The notes: generated by a model from the letters alone, not told the origin. A DNA stretch of 64,000 bases from Bacillota bacterium (GCA_023407175.1 JAEYMU010000053.1:310001-374000); one strand, 5' to 3'. Shown: positions 44,918-55,148, numbered from the stretch's first letter. Made by a program: numbers and translations.

Positions 44918-46498
44918 TCAGTCCCGATACTCTGATTCCGTTAAAAACTCCAGTTCAATATTGCGCAATGCTGTTGAGAGAATCTTTCTTACCGTTTTTA
45001 CTTTTGATGTCCTCTTCTCGTTGCAGTCAAACTGTTGATCAAAGAAATCAAACTTGCTACTCCTAAATCCATCAAATCCAGCTATGCTCACCTTATTCAC
45101 TCCAAGCTTTAGTAAAAGACTTAAGAGCATTAATGTGCTGTCTTCACATCTTTCATCTTTGAAGTAAATAAGAGAATTGTAATTTACAACATAATCCTTA
45201 TCATCAATATCTCTTATCAGATTTGAAGAAATAATAATCGTACGCTTCCCTTTTAGTAATCTGATTGAGTCATATCTTTTCATATTTGTAAGAAATATAA
45301 TGCTATCTTTTTCTTCCAGAAATCCCGGACAAAAATTAACAGAAATAAAACATGCTCTTCCGTCTTGTAGATTCTTTATCATCTTTTCTGCTGCAATAAT
45401 AGATTTTCCTGGTGCTATTACAACAATACGATCATATCTATTAATTTTGCTAGTCAATAATTTAAAATCCATGGCGTCATCGTATGCAACATCCATATAT
45501 TTCAAATATAGGTCTTCGACATAAGCTTCATTGAAAAGTTCAGCCTCACGCTGATCAATTTGCTGTAAAATACGCTGAATATCCTTTGTTTTCAGCCTTT
45601 GTTTTCCCATTAAGTATTCCGCATAAGTTCTATGCAAATTGTATTTTGCGGATAATGCATAAGGTGTGGCATATCCCCAAGGTTCATCAACACTACGCTT
45701 AATAGGGGCAATATAATCATCAATAGCATCATACACAGGCTCTGTTGCATACCCTACACCGTAGCATTCATTAAGATGTTCCATCATCTGTTCAATGCAC
45801 AGATTACCTGGAACCCTTCCCATACCCAACAGAGATCCATCAATGACAATGTTCCTGGTCGGACTAGTTATTTCAAGATAATTTTGAGCCAAGCTGAAAG
45901 CCAGACCCAGATTCTCATGCAAATGAAGCCCGATTGTAATATCCTTCTTTAGATTATTTTCAACGAGGAAATAGCGATGAGATAAATCGCTCAGACGCAT
46001 GACGCCAAAAGTATCCACGATTGAAAATCCATAAGGGTGAAGTTCATTTACTTTATCAAGACATTCCAGATATTCTTTATCTGAATATACATTATTGTTT
46101 ACCGGATTAATAAAGACCTTATATCCTTTATCCATCAAGATTCTTGCTGTTTTAAGAGCCCATTCCCATCTTGAACGCTTAAAGGATAATCGTATTATCT
46201 CGATGGTTCCATCACATGGTTCCAAATGTTCCAAATCGATAAAGTCAGCCATAAGAGAGAATTTTGAACTTCCGTGATTTTTAGGAAGTATTCTTTTAAC
46301 ATCCGCAATGGTAAAATAGCGTGCTGTGTCGGTTCCGTATACCTTGTCCCATAAAAATCCGACTTCAATAATATCAATTCCAGCCTCAACTAGTCTCTCA
46401 ATAATATTCTTAATTGCAATCTCTCCAAACTGACCTTGATTTATATGACCACCGTCACGGAGTGTACAATCAAGTAGCCTAATGTGCTTCTCCAGCAT
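44918..46498 (-). CDS. DRE-TIM (HMGL-like) aldolase with C-terminal Rossmann-like domain
   Basis: A 526-residue protein. Residues 4-290 form a DRE-TIM barrel: RLLDCTLRDGGHINQGQFG (active-site Arg-Asp), HLHENLGLA (metal-binding His-x-His) and GSLLGMGRVPGNLCIEQM. It is closest in character to 4-hydroxy-2-oxovalerate-type aldolases, which join or split pyruvate and an aldehyde. Residues about 350-526 are a second domain (VVIAPGKSIIAAEKMIKNL) resembling the DUF115 fold. It begins 4 bases after the cytidylyltransferase gene, with AAAGGAG 9 bases upstream of the ATG. The role proposed, forming a 2-keto-3-deoxy sugar acid, is inference. Confidence 0.8.
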   Translation of the reverse strand: MLEKHIRLLDCTLRDGGHINQGQFGEIAIKNIIERLVEAGIDIIEVGFLWDKVYGTDTARYFTIADVKRILPKNHGSSKFSLMADFIDLEHLEPCDGTIEIIRLSFKRSRWEWALKTARILMDKGYKVFINPVNNNVYSDKEYLECLDKVNELHPYGFSIVDTFGVMRLSDLSHRYFLVENNLKKDITIGLHLHENLGLAFSLAQNYLEITSPTRNIVIDGSLLGMGRVPGNLCIEQMMEHLNECYGVGYATEPVYDAIDDYIAPIKRSVDEPWGYATPYALSAKYNLHRTYAEYLMGKQRLKTKDIQRILQQIDQREAELFNEAYVEDLYLKYMDVAYDDAMDFKLLTSKINRYDRIVVIAPGKSIIAAEKMIKNLQDGRACFISVNFCPGFLEEKDSIIFLTNMKRYDSIRLLKGKRTIIISSNLIRDIDDKDYVVNYNSLIYFKDERCEDSTLMLLSLLLKLGVNKVSIAGFDGFRSSKFDFFDQQFDCNEKRTSKVKTVRKILSTALRNIELEFLTESEYRD

Positions 46499-46502
46499 AA
46501 CG

Positions 46503-47171
46503 TCAGTCTCCTTTCTTAAGTATGTTTCTGTATACAACATCTGCAAGCATAAAATCTTCCGGATAGTCAATATCTATTGCTTCTATCTCACTACATTCAC
46601 AGATATAAGGATTAATTCCACTTCTACTATGATGTTTTTCCCAATTTTCCCGTGTATAGACATATGGTGTGGACAGTTCCATATAGATTGGATCCATATC
46701 CTGTGTGCGAAGAGGATTTGAAAGCTCGAAATTAAATGGTTTATAATTCTGCCACAAAAAATTCTGGATTTTTTTAGCACAGAAAGCAGAATCATACTTA
46801 CATGACTGGACGTTCCTAACGCACTCCTCAATATGCTCCGCTGTTACAAAAGGGGATGTCGCATGCGAAAGCACATATACATCAGCGTTAACATCCTTAT
46901 AAAAAGCCTCATAAATCTGAGTTCCTTTCGTCTCAGGCTTGTCAAGTTCTGTTGATCTCTTTAGAAACTTAACCCCCTCCAGTAAAAACGGAACAACCGC
47001 CTCATCACTGCAATAAACATAAATCTCATCAATTATGCCCTTTTCCCTAATTCGAATAAGATTCTTCTGTATAAAATTCATCAATGGTGTACCGTCACTA
47101 AAAGGTTTAATGTTTTTGCCAGGAGTCCTCTGATTATTAAGTTTGATTGGAATATATGCTACTGTTTTCAT
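46503..47171 (-). CDS. CMP-sugar (acylneuraminate-type) cytidylyltransferase
   Basis: A 222-residue CTP_transf_3 enzyme: AYIPIKLNNQRTPGKNIKPF is the CTP-binding signature, followed by YCSDEAVVPF, YVLSHATSPFVTAEHIEECV and the C-terminal IEAIDIDYPEDFMLAD. Homologues activate NeuNAc, Kdo, legionaminate or pseudaminate as CMP sugars. No NeuB or KdsA synthase is present in the window; the downstream aldolase is the only visible C-C bond-forming enzyme. First gene of the cassette after an IS relic. Confidence 0.9.
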   Translation of the reverse strand: MKTVAYIPIKLNNQRTPGKNIKPFSDGTPLMNFIQKNLIRIREKGIIDEIYVYCSDEAVVPFLLEGVKFLKRSTELDKPETKGTQIYEAFYKDVNADVYVLSHATSPFVTAEHIEECVRNVQSCKYDSAFCAKKIQNFLWQNYKPFNFELSNPLRTQDMDPIYMELSTPYVYTRENWEKHHSRSGINPYICECSEIEAIDIDYPEDFMLADVVYRNILKKGD

Positions 47172-47208
47172 ACATACTTTCTCCTATTTATTATCTTTTC
47201 TAGGCATT

Positions 47209-47757
47209 TGTTAAATACCTAAACTCATTGATTTTACTGGAGCTTAACGTTACTACTATATAAATTTTCTCTCCGCTTGAAGTAAAATAGTATTAATCCC
47301 AACACAATCCCACCCACAGAACGGAAGAAAATTTATGACTGTTAAATACCATCACTGGACAGAAAACGCATTTACCCACTTTCCGGTTTCCTTTCTGTCC
47401 TTATCCCACAAAAGATTTTTTCCATCCCCTCGGCCCCCTTTGATCCTGATTTTATCCAATTGTAAGGAATTCCAGGAATTTCTACAGCTTTTCCAAGGTC
47501 CCTGATTGCCCTCTTTTTACAAGGCGCAGATAGGATTTCATCCCTCTGCTTTTCTTGGGGATTCCACTTTTGATACCATTGAAACTTACGATTTCTTAAA
47601 AGATGATTTACATTTCTCCAAAGCCTCATCCCTTATAACCCACGTAACGAAAGTACAATTTAAAAACCAACATGTACGTTCCCGATAAGAAAACCCGTAA
47701 TTATCAAACCACAAAGGAAGATGTATATCTGGCAGACATCCCTATCAATTCACAGTA
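47209..47757 (+). mobile_element. Decayed insertion sequence (DDE transposase type), copy A
   Basis: A left end of 146 bp (47209-47354) that closely matches 59507-59651, including TATATAAATTTTCTCT, CACAGAACGGA and a transposase start MTVKYHH (ATG 47335). Further on, plus-strand frames read GFHPSAFLGDSTFDTIETYD then FLKDDLHFSKA (47506-47688), a conserved stretch of DDE transposases. The frame is broken and much is missing. Family not assigned with confidence. Confidence 0.75.
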
Positions 47758-47969
47758 ATCATGCCAACCAACTAGTTTTCCATAATACACCAGAAACCAA
47801 AAAACTCTAATTAATTAAAAAGTATCTTCAATTTTAAATTTACCCTTTCTTTGGATTTATTAAAATATGTCTAAAATTTAATACTCTATGTCAATTCAGA
47901 AACAATTCTGAATAATGACTACTTTTTCTCTCCTTATATCTACAATCAAAAAAATCTTTTATTACCTAA

Positions 47970-49043
47970 TTATCTTTTATTTTTTATCATAGATCCAAAT
48001 AATGACCTAGTTTCTTTAAAATTGTGGTTCACACCTTTATCAATGATATTGATATATTGATATGCCTCGGAATTACTGTGATTTATAATTTTTGCGCACA
48101 TGCTAACATTTGAATTTCCTGCAATAAGTCCCGCACAAAATCCTAATGTATAAAAATCTTTAATAATTTCTAGTCCCAGCAAGAACTTATGATGCTCACG
48201 ATTAATTTCATGCTTCCCATAATGGATGGCTTCCCCATTTTTTGAACGGTAAGTGTCTTTGTAAAAGAGCAGCGCTTCACCGAATTCATGCTGAAACAAT
48301 TGAATAACCGTTTCATCGTCTGTAGCCAAAAAAATCTTTTTAAACCCATAATCCTTCATGGCCTGCCTAGAGATTTTAAGGTACTCTTCTGGTGTAACCG
48401 CAACCGGATGCCTGTTATAACCTTTATTGTAGTCTGTAGCTCTCACATGAACCCCAAGTGTCTTATCCCCAGAGATTATTTCCTGCATTTCGCCCCAAAA
48501 AAGATTTTTAATATCCTGCCTAAGCTGAACATATTTGCTGCTATATAATGCAGCAATTGTAACTTCCTCTTCGGGAATGGTGTAACCTTGAGTCGTTCCA
48601 AAGGCATTAGCATCAGCTCCCTTTGATATTGTCACCCTACGACATGACATCACTTTCTTACAATCAACATCTGAAACCGGATCAAAATAGTATTCAAATG
48701 CATTTCCTGTTTCAATAATCTGATCGTCATAATAGAGTGTATTCTTTCCCCAATTTACTACCGGAACCATCTGCAAATCATCTGCATATGCTAAATGCAA
48801 TAAGACAAGACGATACAAAGAACAAAAACCATTAAATTTATAGGCTTCATCAAAATCTATATAATATACCCATCTATCAGGTTCCAATTCTCCAAATTTT
48901 TTTACTGTAAGATTATACGGATCCCTCTTTACAGCAATAATCTTCTTGCATAAGTCTTCGCTTTTTAAACTTGCCAAGCACAAATAAAGGCATTCGAGTC
49001 GCGGATTTTTTTTTACAACCTTTTTAATATCATCAATGTTCAT
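47970..49043 (-). CDS. Fucosyltransferase-like glycosyltransferase
   Basis: A 357-residue protein. The segment LGVHVRATDYNKGYNRHPVA contains the H-x-R-x-x-D motif of the NodZ/FUT8/O-fucosyltransferase superfamily (GDP-fucose binding), followed by KKIFLATDDETVIQLFQ and SNVSMCAKII. It starts one base after the wzx stop codon. In a locus devoted to GDP-fucose, transfer of fucose to the repeating unit is the natural reading. CAZy family uncertain. Confidence 0.72.
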   Translation of the reverse strand: MNIDDIKKVVKKNPRLECLYLCLASLKSEDLCKKIIAVKRDPYNLTVKKFGELEPDRWVYYIDFDEAYKFNGFCSLYRLVLLHLAYADDLQMVPVVNWGKNTLYYDDQIIETGNAFEYYFDPVSDVDCKKVMSCRRVTISKGADANAFGTTQGYTIPEEEVTIAALYSSKYVQLRQDIKNLFWGEMQEIISGDKTLGVHVRATDYNKGYNRHPVAVTPEEYLKISRQAMKDYGFKKIFLATDDETVIQLFQHEFGEALLFYKDTYRSKNGEAIHYGKHEINREHHKFLLGLEIIKDFYTLGFCAGLIAGNSNVSMCAKIINHSNSEAYQYINIIDKGVNHNFKETRSLFGSMIKNKR

Positions 49044-49044
49044 G

Positions 49045-50517
49045 TCATTTGCCTACGGAAACTATCCGCTTTATCCTTTTCACTATTTTCATATATATAT
49101 CTGTAACTATTCTATTTCCAAGCATAATCTCAACAAATGTATACACTAATACCGAAAGCAATATCATACTTCCAGTTCTCAAAAGAATATTTTGTAAATA
49201 ATTTGCACACATATAGTAGATTCCAATCATCGGAAGGCATCCTAATAAAACTTTAACTATTAATGTGCTCGTTCCAGACAGGTTTATTGTCAATATGGCT
49301 TTGTGTCTGCAAAAAATAAATACAACTACTTCTGATATTAAGGTAGTAACAGCTGCCGCTTTTTCCGCCCAGAATGGTATCAAAATAAGATTCACGAGGA
49401 TATTTATCACAGCACTTATAATAGTAATAATAAAAACGACCGACTCTTTGTTTTGAGGTATTAACACCCCCTGACTCCAAAATCCAGCTCCTAAACAAAA
49501 TAGAATGGCTATACATAAAAGAATTAAAGAAGATTGTGCGGGCATGTAATCTGGACCAGAAATTAAAAGTACTATTTCTTTACTAAGCAAAATAATTCCT
49601 AGAATAGATGGAAAAATAAGAGTTAATAATGTTTGATATATCTCTTTTCCAAGATTACTAAATTCCGTCAATTCCCCCTTTCCCCAAAGCAGTGACATTC
49701 TAGGAATTGATACAACAATCACTGCAGATAGGATTGTTTTTAACGCCTTATATACATTTACAGACACAGCATAAATGCCAACTGTATGATCATCACATAT
49801 AAGTCCCAGTATTGTTAAATCAGAGCTTACATATATCGTTACTGTTATAGCGGTAGCAAAAAAAACCATTATTGGCCTAAGATGCTTTATGAAATCAATT
49901 TTCTTTATTAATTCAATCTTGCAATACTTTCTGGCATGGACAAAATTGAGTACATTTGAACCAACGCTCGATAATACTGTGATTGCTGCATATATCTCAA
50001 CATCTCCCTGATTACGTACAAAGCAAAACATCAGAATGAGCGATAAGAATTGAAATATTATACTACGCACAGTTATATAGGCAAAATCTTCATAAATGGA
50101 ATATATCCATTCAATACCAATTGTCTTAAATAATATTTGCCCAGACAAAATTATCAGTAAAGCTGTATACTCATGAAACTTTGCTATTAATAAAAAACAA
50201 ACTGCAAGCAAACTATAGGAAACAATGGTTGAAATAATATTAATTGTAAACAATTGGTTGACAAATTTTTTTAGTTCTACCTTATTTTCTCTTAACTCTG
50301 CTCCTGATCTAATAGCATAGGAACTAATCCCCAAACCGGCAAATAATATAAAATAGCTTATTACTGAATTTGCAAAGTTATACTTCCCAATATTATCAAC
50401 ACCCAGTATTCTTGATATATATGGAAATGTTATCAGAGGAAAAATTACTCCCATCAAAGACTTAATCGAATTAAGCAACATATTGACTTTTATGGATATA
50501 TTCCTATTTTTCAGCAT
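49045..50517 (-). CDS. wzx: Wzx-type polysaccharide flippase
   Basis: A 490-residue membrane protein with 12-14 TM helices, with the MATE/MOP start SIKSLMGVIFPLITFPYISR ILGVDNIGKYNFANSVISYF. It flips lipid-linked repeat units across the membrane. Located between the FAD enzyme and fucosyltransferase genes. A second flippase of the same family lies at the right edge. Confidence 0.9.
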   Translation of the reverse strand: MLKNRNISIKVNMLLNSIKSLMGVIFPLITFPYISRILGVDNIGKYNFANSVISYFILFAGLGISSYAIRSGAELRENKVELKKFVNQLFTINIISTIVSYSLLAVCFLLIAKFHEYTALLIILSGQILFKTIGIEWIYSIYEDFAYITVRSIIFQFLSLILMFCFVRNQGDVEIYAAITVLSSVGSNVLNFVHARKYCKIELIKKIDFIKHLRPIMVFFATAITVTIYVSSDLTILGLICDDHTVGIYAVSVNVYKALKTILSAVIVVSIPRMSLLWGKGELTEFSNLGKEIYQTLLTLIFPSILGIILLSKEIVLLISGPDYMPAQSSLILLCIAILFCLGAGFWSQGVLIPQNKESVVFIITIISAVINILVNLILIPFWAEKAAAVTTLISEVVVFIFCRHKAILTINLSGTSTLIVKVLLGCLPMIGIYYMCANYLQNILLRTGSMILLSVLVYTFVEIMLGNRIVTDIYMKIVKRIKRIVSVGK

Positions 50518-50532
50518 ATCAGCAGTCCCTCA

Positions 50533-51738
50533 TTAGAAGAATGAATCAGATAACTTGATAGCCAAGTCCACAGTCACATCCGAATTGTAATGTTGATGCT
50601 CTCCCCAGCGGCCAAGACCATAAACACCCTGTTCCTTACTCCAGGCAAGCAAGTTTTTCATTATTTCAGGCTTATTTATGGTATTTAAAGGATATGCATA
50701 CTGATTCATATATTTGAAATTATTGTTGGCTTCTTCCATATCAATCCGCTCACTGTTAGTTTCTGTCCAATAGCCTCTGCTATTCGGACAAAAATTATGG
50801 CGAACAAGAATACGATGGTAAGATAGTTTTGGATCTGGATAATAAACCCACTGGGCCTCGGTATCAAGTTTTTCAGCAAAATACTCTGTTTGAATGGAAC
50901 TGAATTTTAATTGCTTGATACTCTCCTTAATATCCTCTGGCATACCATTAATTTCATCCAATTCCATCCATGGAATTGTTGTTATAATTGTGTCTGCTAG
51001 ATACTTTATTCCGTCTGCTGTTCTAACGGTCTTCGTTTTAAAGTCGATTGTCTTAACCGTCTTATTGTATTCAATATTATCTTTGATAGCATCAGCCATA
51101 CGAAGCCACAACTCACCATAACCATATTTTTTAGGATAGTAGAACTGTGCATGTCCGGGCTGCTGACCATAGGCTTTCTTAGTCAGACATGAAAGCAATG
51201 TCTCTTCAAAACTTACATTAGGTAGCTTTTCTATCCAATATGTACCAAGCTGGTTCAACTCTTTATTGAACATTTTCTGATTATAAGGAATCATGTAGTC
51301 ATCAGCCACTTTTGATCCGAGTTTCCAATAAATCCAATCAACAAAGTCCTCCGGCATCTGTGTCCCAAGGTTACAACCAGCAACTGCAATAGATTTCAAA
51401 TATTCGATTTGATCCTCTATTTTCATCTGCCAAATATTAGCTTCAATCGGATGACAAATGGTATTGCCATTTACAACAATCCGACTATCTCGATTATAGA
51501 GATTCCACTCTTCTTCCGGCATAAATCCAAATAGAAATTTATTAACCTTTGGGCGACGAACATCCAGGAAATGACCTCCACCGACATCAAATGGAGAACC
51601 ATTCACATCAACAGATCGACAAAGACCACCTGCTATTTTTTCCTTCTCAAGCACTAAGAAATCAAGTTCGCCTGCCTGCTTAAGTTTATTAGCAAATGAC
51701 AGACCAGCAGGCCCAGCCCCCAAAATAATATATTTCAT
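50533..51738 (-). CDS. FAD-dependent oxidoreductase (amine oxidase / UDP-galactopyranose mutase-like)
   Basis: A 401-residue flavoprotein with the FAD motif YIILGAGPAGLSFANKL, the second motif LEKEKIAGGLCRSVD, and GGGHFLDVRRPKVNKFLFGF; the C-terminus GVYGLGRWGEHQHYNSD resembles sugar-nucleotide mutase relatives. A polysaccharide role such as a ring-contracting mutase or sugar oxidation is likely. Stop-start ATGA overlap with the GT4 gene upstream. Confidence 0.75.
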   Translation of the reverse strand: MKYIILGAGPAGLSFANKLKQAGELDFLVLEKEKIAGGLCRSVDVNGSPFDVGGGHFLDVRRPKVNKFLFGFMPEEEWNLYNRDSRIVVNGNTICHPIEANIWQMKIEDQIEYLKSIAVAGCNLGTQMPEDFVDWIYWKLGSKVADDYMIPYNQKMFNKELNQLGTYWIEKLPNVSFEETLLSCLTKKAYGQQPGHAQFYYPKKYGYGELWLRMADAIKDNIEYNKTVKTIDFKTKTVRTADGIKYLADTIITTIPWMELDEINGMPEDIKESIKQLKFSSIQTEYFAEKLDTEAQWVYYPDPKLSYHRILVRHNFCPNSRGYWTETNSERIDMEEANNNFKYMNQYAYPLNTINKPEIMKNLLAWSKEQGVYGLGRWGEHQHYNSDVTVDLAIKLSDSFF

Positions 51739-52913
51739 CTTGTCACCTCACCCATTAATTGTTCGAATACTCCGACCAATTTAGAACTATATAACTTATC
51801 CCAAGCATATTCCTTGACAACGGTCGAAGCATTCTCCGAAATCCTGTTATAATACTGTTCGTTACTAATCAATCTTTTTATTATTCCGCAAATAGTATTT
51901 ACGTCCAGCGGATCAACAATAATTGAATCTTCTCCTCCTTTTAGTAACTCGATTGCACCCACACTATTCGAAACCAAGGTAGGCAAACCACAACTCATAG
52001 CTTCAAAAACTGCTAGTCCCCAACTTTGATTAATATTAACAAAGGAAAAAATGTCAGCTTCATTGAATAAGCTATTATATCTATCCTCATCAACTTGTCC
52101 CCAGATAGTTATCTCGTTCCCCAAACCGCTATTGTCAATTAGTTCTTTTATAGATTTTACATATTCAGGATTTTCTTCTGTTGAACCAATAATGTCAAGA
52201 TGTACAGGAACAGATTCTCTTTTTAATTGTTCAATCACTCTGACAAGCGTTTCATAATTTCTTCGTGGAAAAAAAACTCCAGCCGTCAAAATGTTATACT
52301 TTATTTTATTCATAGGAAAGAAATGTTTTTTCAGATCATCATTAACATCAACCCCACAGTAAAGCACATCAGCATCTTTATTCATGAGTTGAACAACTCT
52401 ATCCTTATTTTTTGTAACATTAACAGTAATTTTATCAATATTTTTAATAATAGATTTGTATATCAAACGACTAATCTTATTTTTTATCGACTTTTTATAA
52501 GTATCTGACAGCCACACACGAAAACACATCGGCAAATCATTTGTTTGCCAAACCACCTTTGCATGCCTTTTTGACTTAGCCCATTTCATCATCCATAACA
52601 TGCCATTATCATGAAAATTATATATATCCACATCAAGAGGTATCATTTCCATAAGTTCTCGGTCTTCTCTTCTTTTTACAGTCGCATTTTTAACTTTGTT
52701 GAATAGACTATCTGAGGAATCAAGCTTAGTCGCTGTTTCTTTCAAGTAAACAATATCGAACTTTTCAAATTCCGGGTACGTTTCCATCGGATTATAGTAT
52801 TTTGTATATAGCTTGAAATCCATGCCTTCTTTCTCTAGATACTGACAAAGTCTTAAAACCTGTTTATGGGTTCCTCCTCTAACGCATAAGTCATTTGTAA
52901 TTACTGCAATTTT
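51735..52913 (-). CDS. Glycosyltransferase family 4
   Basis: About 392 residues with the GT4 GT-B fold: start KIAVITNDLCVRGGTHKQVL, nucleotide-site region ILTAGVFFPRRNYETLVRVI, and FVNINQSWGLAVFEAMSCGL PTLVSN with the E-x7-E motif. It transfers a sugar from a nucleotide donor to the growing lipid-linked unit. ATG at 52913 (GGAGG 11 bases upstream); the frame extends to 52955. Confidence 0.9.
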   Translation of the reverse strand, partial: KIAVITNDLCVRGGTHKQVLRLCQYLEKEGMDFKLYTKYYNPMETYPEFEKFDIVYLKETATKLDSSDSLFNKVKNATVKRREDRELMEMIPLDVDIYNFHDNGMLWMMKWAKSKRHAKVVWQTNDLPMCFRVWLSDTYKKSIKNKISRLIYKSIIKNIDKITVNVTKNKDRVVQLMNKDADVLYCGVDVNDDLKKHFFPMNKIKYNILTAGVFFPRRNYETLVRVIEQLKRESVPVHLDIIGSTEENPEYVKSIKELIDNSGLGNEITIWGQVDEDRYNSLFNEADIFSFVNINQSWGLAVFEAMSCGLPTLVSNSVGAIELLKGGEDSIIVDPLDVNTICGIIKRLISNEQYYNRISENASTVVKEYAWDKLYSSKLVGVFEQLMGEVTR

Positions 52914-52972
52914 CATAATACTATTATCCTCCACCATACACTTGCTCTCGTTCAAAACATTTTTCCTCTATT

Positions 52973-54205
52973 TTATGCTCTTTTTCTCATAAACCTATAT
53001 GTTCTCAGTCTTTGCAAAAAGTCTTGATCTTCCGGGACATAATAGGCAAAAACAAGAAATGTCATGACTGCATAGGCAGTTATCGCTTCCGTTTGCCACA
53101 TTACCATAATAACGCAAAATGTAATTGCTACCACTTTAACAACCAAATGCTCTCGCTTTTTATATAATCGATTTGAAATAGAATATATTATCCATGCAAA
53201 TGCTCCAAATTGTGCCATCCCACCTCTGTAAAGAATCCACAAATATTGATTATGTGTGCTATCATACTTTAATTTATCCGTAATTACTCTTGTGGCTTCA
53301 TATCCATACCCCAAAACAGGCTTTTGAGATATTAGCTCAATTGCCTTACCCCATATGACCGTTCTCACTCCAAGAGTATCGCCTTTGCGTAACACATTTT
53401 CAACAACGAAAGCTAATATACCACCTTGAACGCCTATTATAACAAGTATCAAGAACATTACCACATTAAATATCAAATATGTCCAAGCATTAAAAATATT
53501 AGGTGCCAACTTTAAAATAGATAAAATACACATCAAGAAAAAGAAAAAGAAGCATACTATTGTACTAGCTTTCCATCGTACTATGGGTGTATAAATGCAT
53601 ATAATTGTTATCAATATACAATTAAATTGCGTTAATCTAGTTCCTTTAATCATGTTAGATATGTATGCATAAACAAGCGTAGGCAATAGAAAAACAATCA
53701 ATGCATTTTCATACCCTAAGAACCAATTATTGTTTGAGGCCCAGTAATATGAACCATCCATTACATATTTATACATCCCATCTGGATATAATAGCATTGT
53801 TATAAAGTTAACAACTACCAGCACGTAAAAAATCGGATACAAAACACTTATATATTCTTTTACAGATCGCTGCAAAATAATGTCAGATAGCATAAACAAC
53901 GAAATAAGCGTTACTCCTTCGATAATAACAGTCGAAACTAATCCTCCATTAAGAATGGTTGAAAAAAGCAAAATACAGGAATATATTACAATAAATATAA
54001 CCGGTCTAGATATTTTGCGTATATGATTTATAACACTAGATAAATAGATTATTCCAATAATGAAAATAGATGCATATGCAGCCAATCGAAAAAGCATATG
54101 AAGCGGACTAATATTATGCCCAATATAAGATGGTTCAAAAAACGGGATAAATAACATCATATAAAATATATCTCTTTTATGAATCTTTGATTTTTTGACT
54201 TCCAT
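52973..54205 (-). CDS. wzy: Wzy-type O-antigen/polysaccharide polymerase
   Basis: A 410-residue protein with about 11 TM helices. The periplasmic region reads GVRTVIWGKAIELISQKPVL then GYGYEATRV ... STHNQYLWILYRGG, which is the Wzy_C pattern (Arg-x-x-x-Trp, Gly-x-Gly, His-Asn). It links flipped repeat units into chains. AAAGGAGG lies before the ATG. Confidence 0.87.
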   Translation of the reverse strand: MEVKKSKIHKRDIFYMMLFIPFFEPSYIGHNISPLHMLFRLAAYASIFIIGIIYLSSVINHIRKISRPVIFIVIYSCILLFSTILNGGLVSTVIIEGVTLISLFMLSDIILQRSVKEYISVLYPIFYVLVVVNFITMLLYPDGMYKYVMDGSYYWASNNNWFLGYENALIVFLLPTLVYAYISNMIKGTRLTQFNCILITIICIYTPIVRWKASTIVCFFFFFLMCILSILKLAPNIFNAWTYLIFNVVMFLILVIIGVQGGILAFVVENVLRKGDTLGVRTVIWGKAIELISQKPVLGYGYEATRVITDKLKYDSTHNQYLWILYRGGMAQFGAFAWIIYSISNRLYKKREHLVVKVVAITFCVIMVMWQTEAITAYAVMTFLVFAYYVPEDQDFLQRLRTYRFMRKRA

Positions 54206-54272
54206 TTATAACCTCCTTTATGATCTAGTTGAATTAAAGTTTTTCGCTTTTCTACTAATCTCACAAACGCGT

Positions 54273-55112
54273 TCATTCCGATATCAGTTCATCTAAATCA
54301 ACACGGTCAAATATCTCCAATTTTCCACCTCTTGTAGAATTATATACTTTAACATTATGTGCTTCAGCGAATCGCTTTACTTCCTCATAACCACAAATAT
54401 TTCTTTCTCTTGCTGTATCAATCGTCGTGTCTTGCACACCATGGTCTACAAAATGAATTTTGCATCCTTTAGGAAAAGTACAGTCAGCGCCAATTAAATA
54501 TATTTCTTCAAAACCAATATATACTGCTATTTGTATTAGAAAATGTGTAACACTATACATGTCATATATTCCTCTAACTGCATCGTTGCTGAATTTGCAC
54601 CAAAATCTTCCTCTAAACCATCTATCATACGTATGATACGCAACATTACACGAGACATTAAACCATTGCTTAGGAAGATCACCCTTTATTAGTTTTCTTA
54701 TTCGATTTGAAATAAACACTTCCGTGTCTTCCGAATCATACTTAAAAATATTATCTTGTAATTGATTAAATACTCCTTCATCAATACACCCATAAAATGT
54801 AGGTCTGAAGTCAGTCTTTTCATATAATAAACTTATAGAATTCATTGCAAATGTATATTCATTTTTTATCAATTCCAAGTCATCTATCGTTAGACTCGGT
54901 CCCGTGCAAATAATAAAGCATCGTTTGCCTGCATATTTATCTTTTAATTTTTCGATATGCTGATATTCATTTTTTAAATGAAATTTTTGTCTTAGTACAC
55001 CTCTAACTTCTTGATTAATTGAAATAATCTGCAAAGCAATAAACATGAACCCCTTTATAAAAAAACCAAGGTACTTATGTTTTTTTGTAAATTCAACTAT
55101 TTTTGTCATCAT
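54273..55112 (-). CDS. DUF115-type protein, candidate glycosyltransferase
   Basis: A 279-residue protein. GKRCFIICTGPSLTIDDLEL then IKNEYTFAMNSI is the DUF115/GT42-like nucleotide-binding signature, followed by LIGADCTFPKGCKIHFVDHG. It has a hydrophobic N-terminal segment (about 14-33) for membrane attachment. CstII-like GT42 sialyltransferases share a related start and would use a CMP sugar, which this locus appears to make. Assignment as the transferase for that sugar is a hypothesis. Confidence 0.6.
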   Translation of the reverse strand: MMTKIVEFTKKHKYLGFFIKGFMFIALQIISINQEVRGVLRQKFHLKNEYQHIEKLKDKYAGKRCFIICTGPSLTIDDLELIKNEYTFAMNSISLLYEKTDFRPTFYGCIDEGVFNQLQDNIFKYDSEDTEVFISNRIRKLIKGDLPKQWFNVSCNVAYHTYDRWFRGRFWCKFSNDAVRGIYDMYSVTHFLIQIAVYIGFEEIYLIGADCTFPKGCKIHFVDHGVQDTTIDTARERNICGYEEVKRFAEAHNVKVYNSTRGGKLEIFDRVDLDELISE

Positions 55113-55148
55113 ATCTGCTTATTCTCCACATCTTACTCCCAAGCATTA

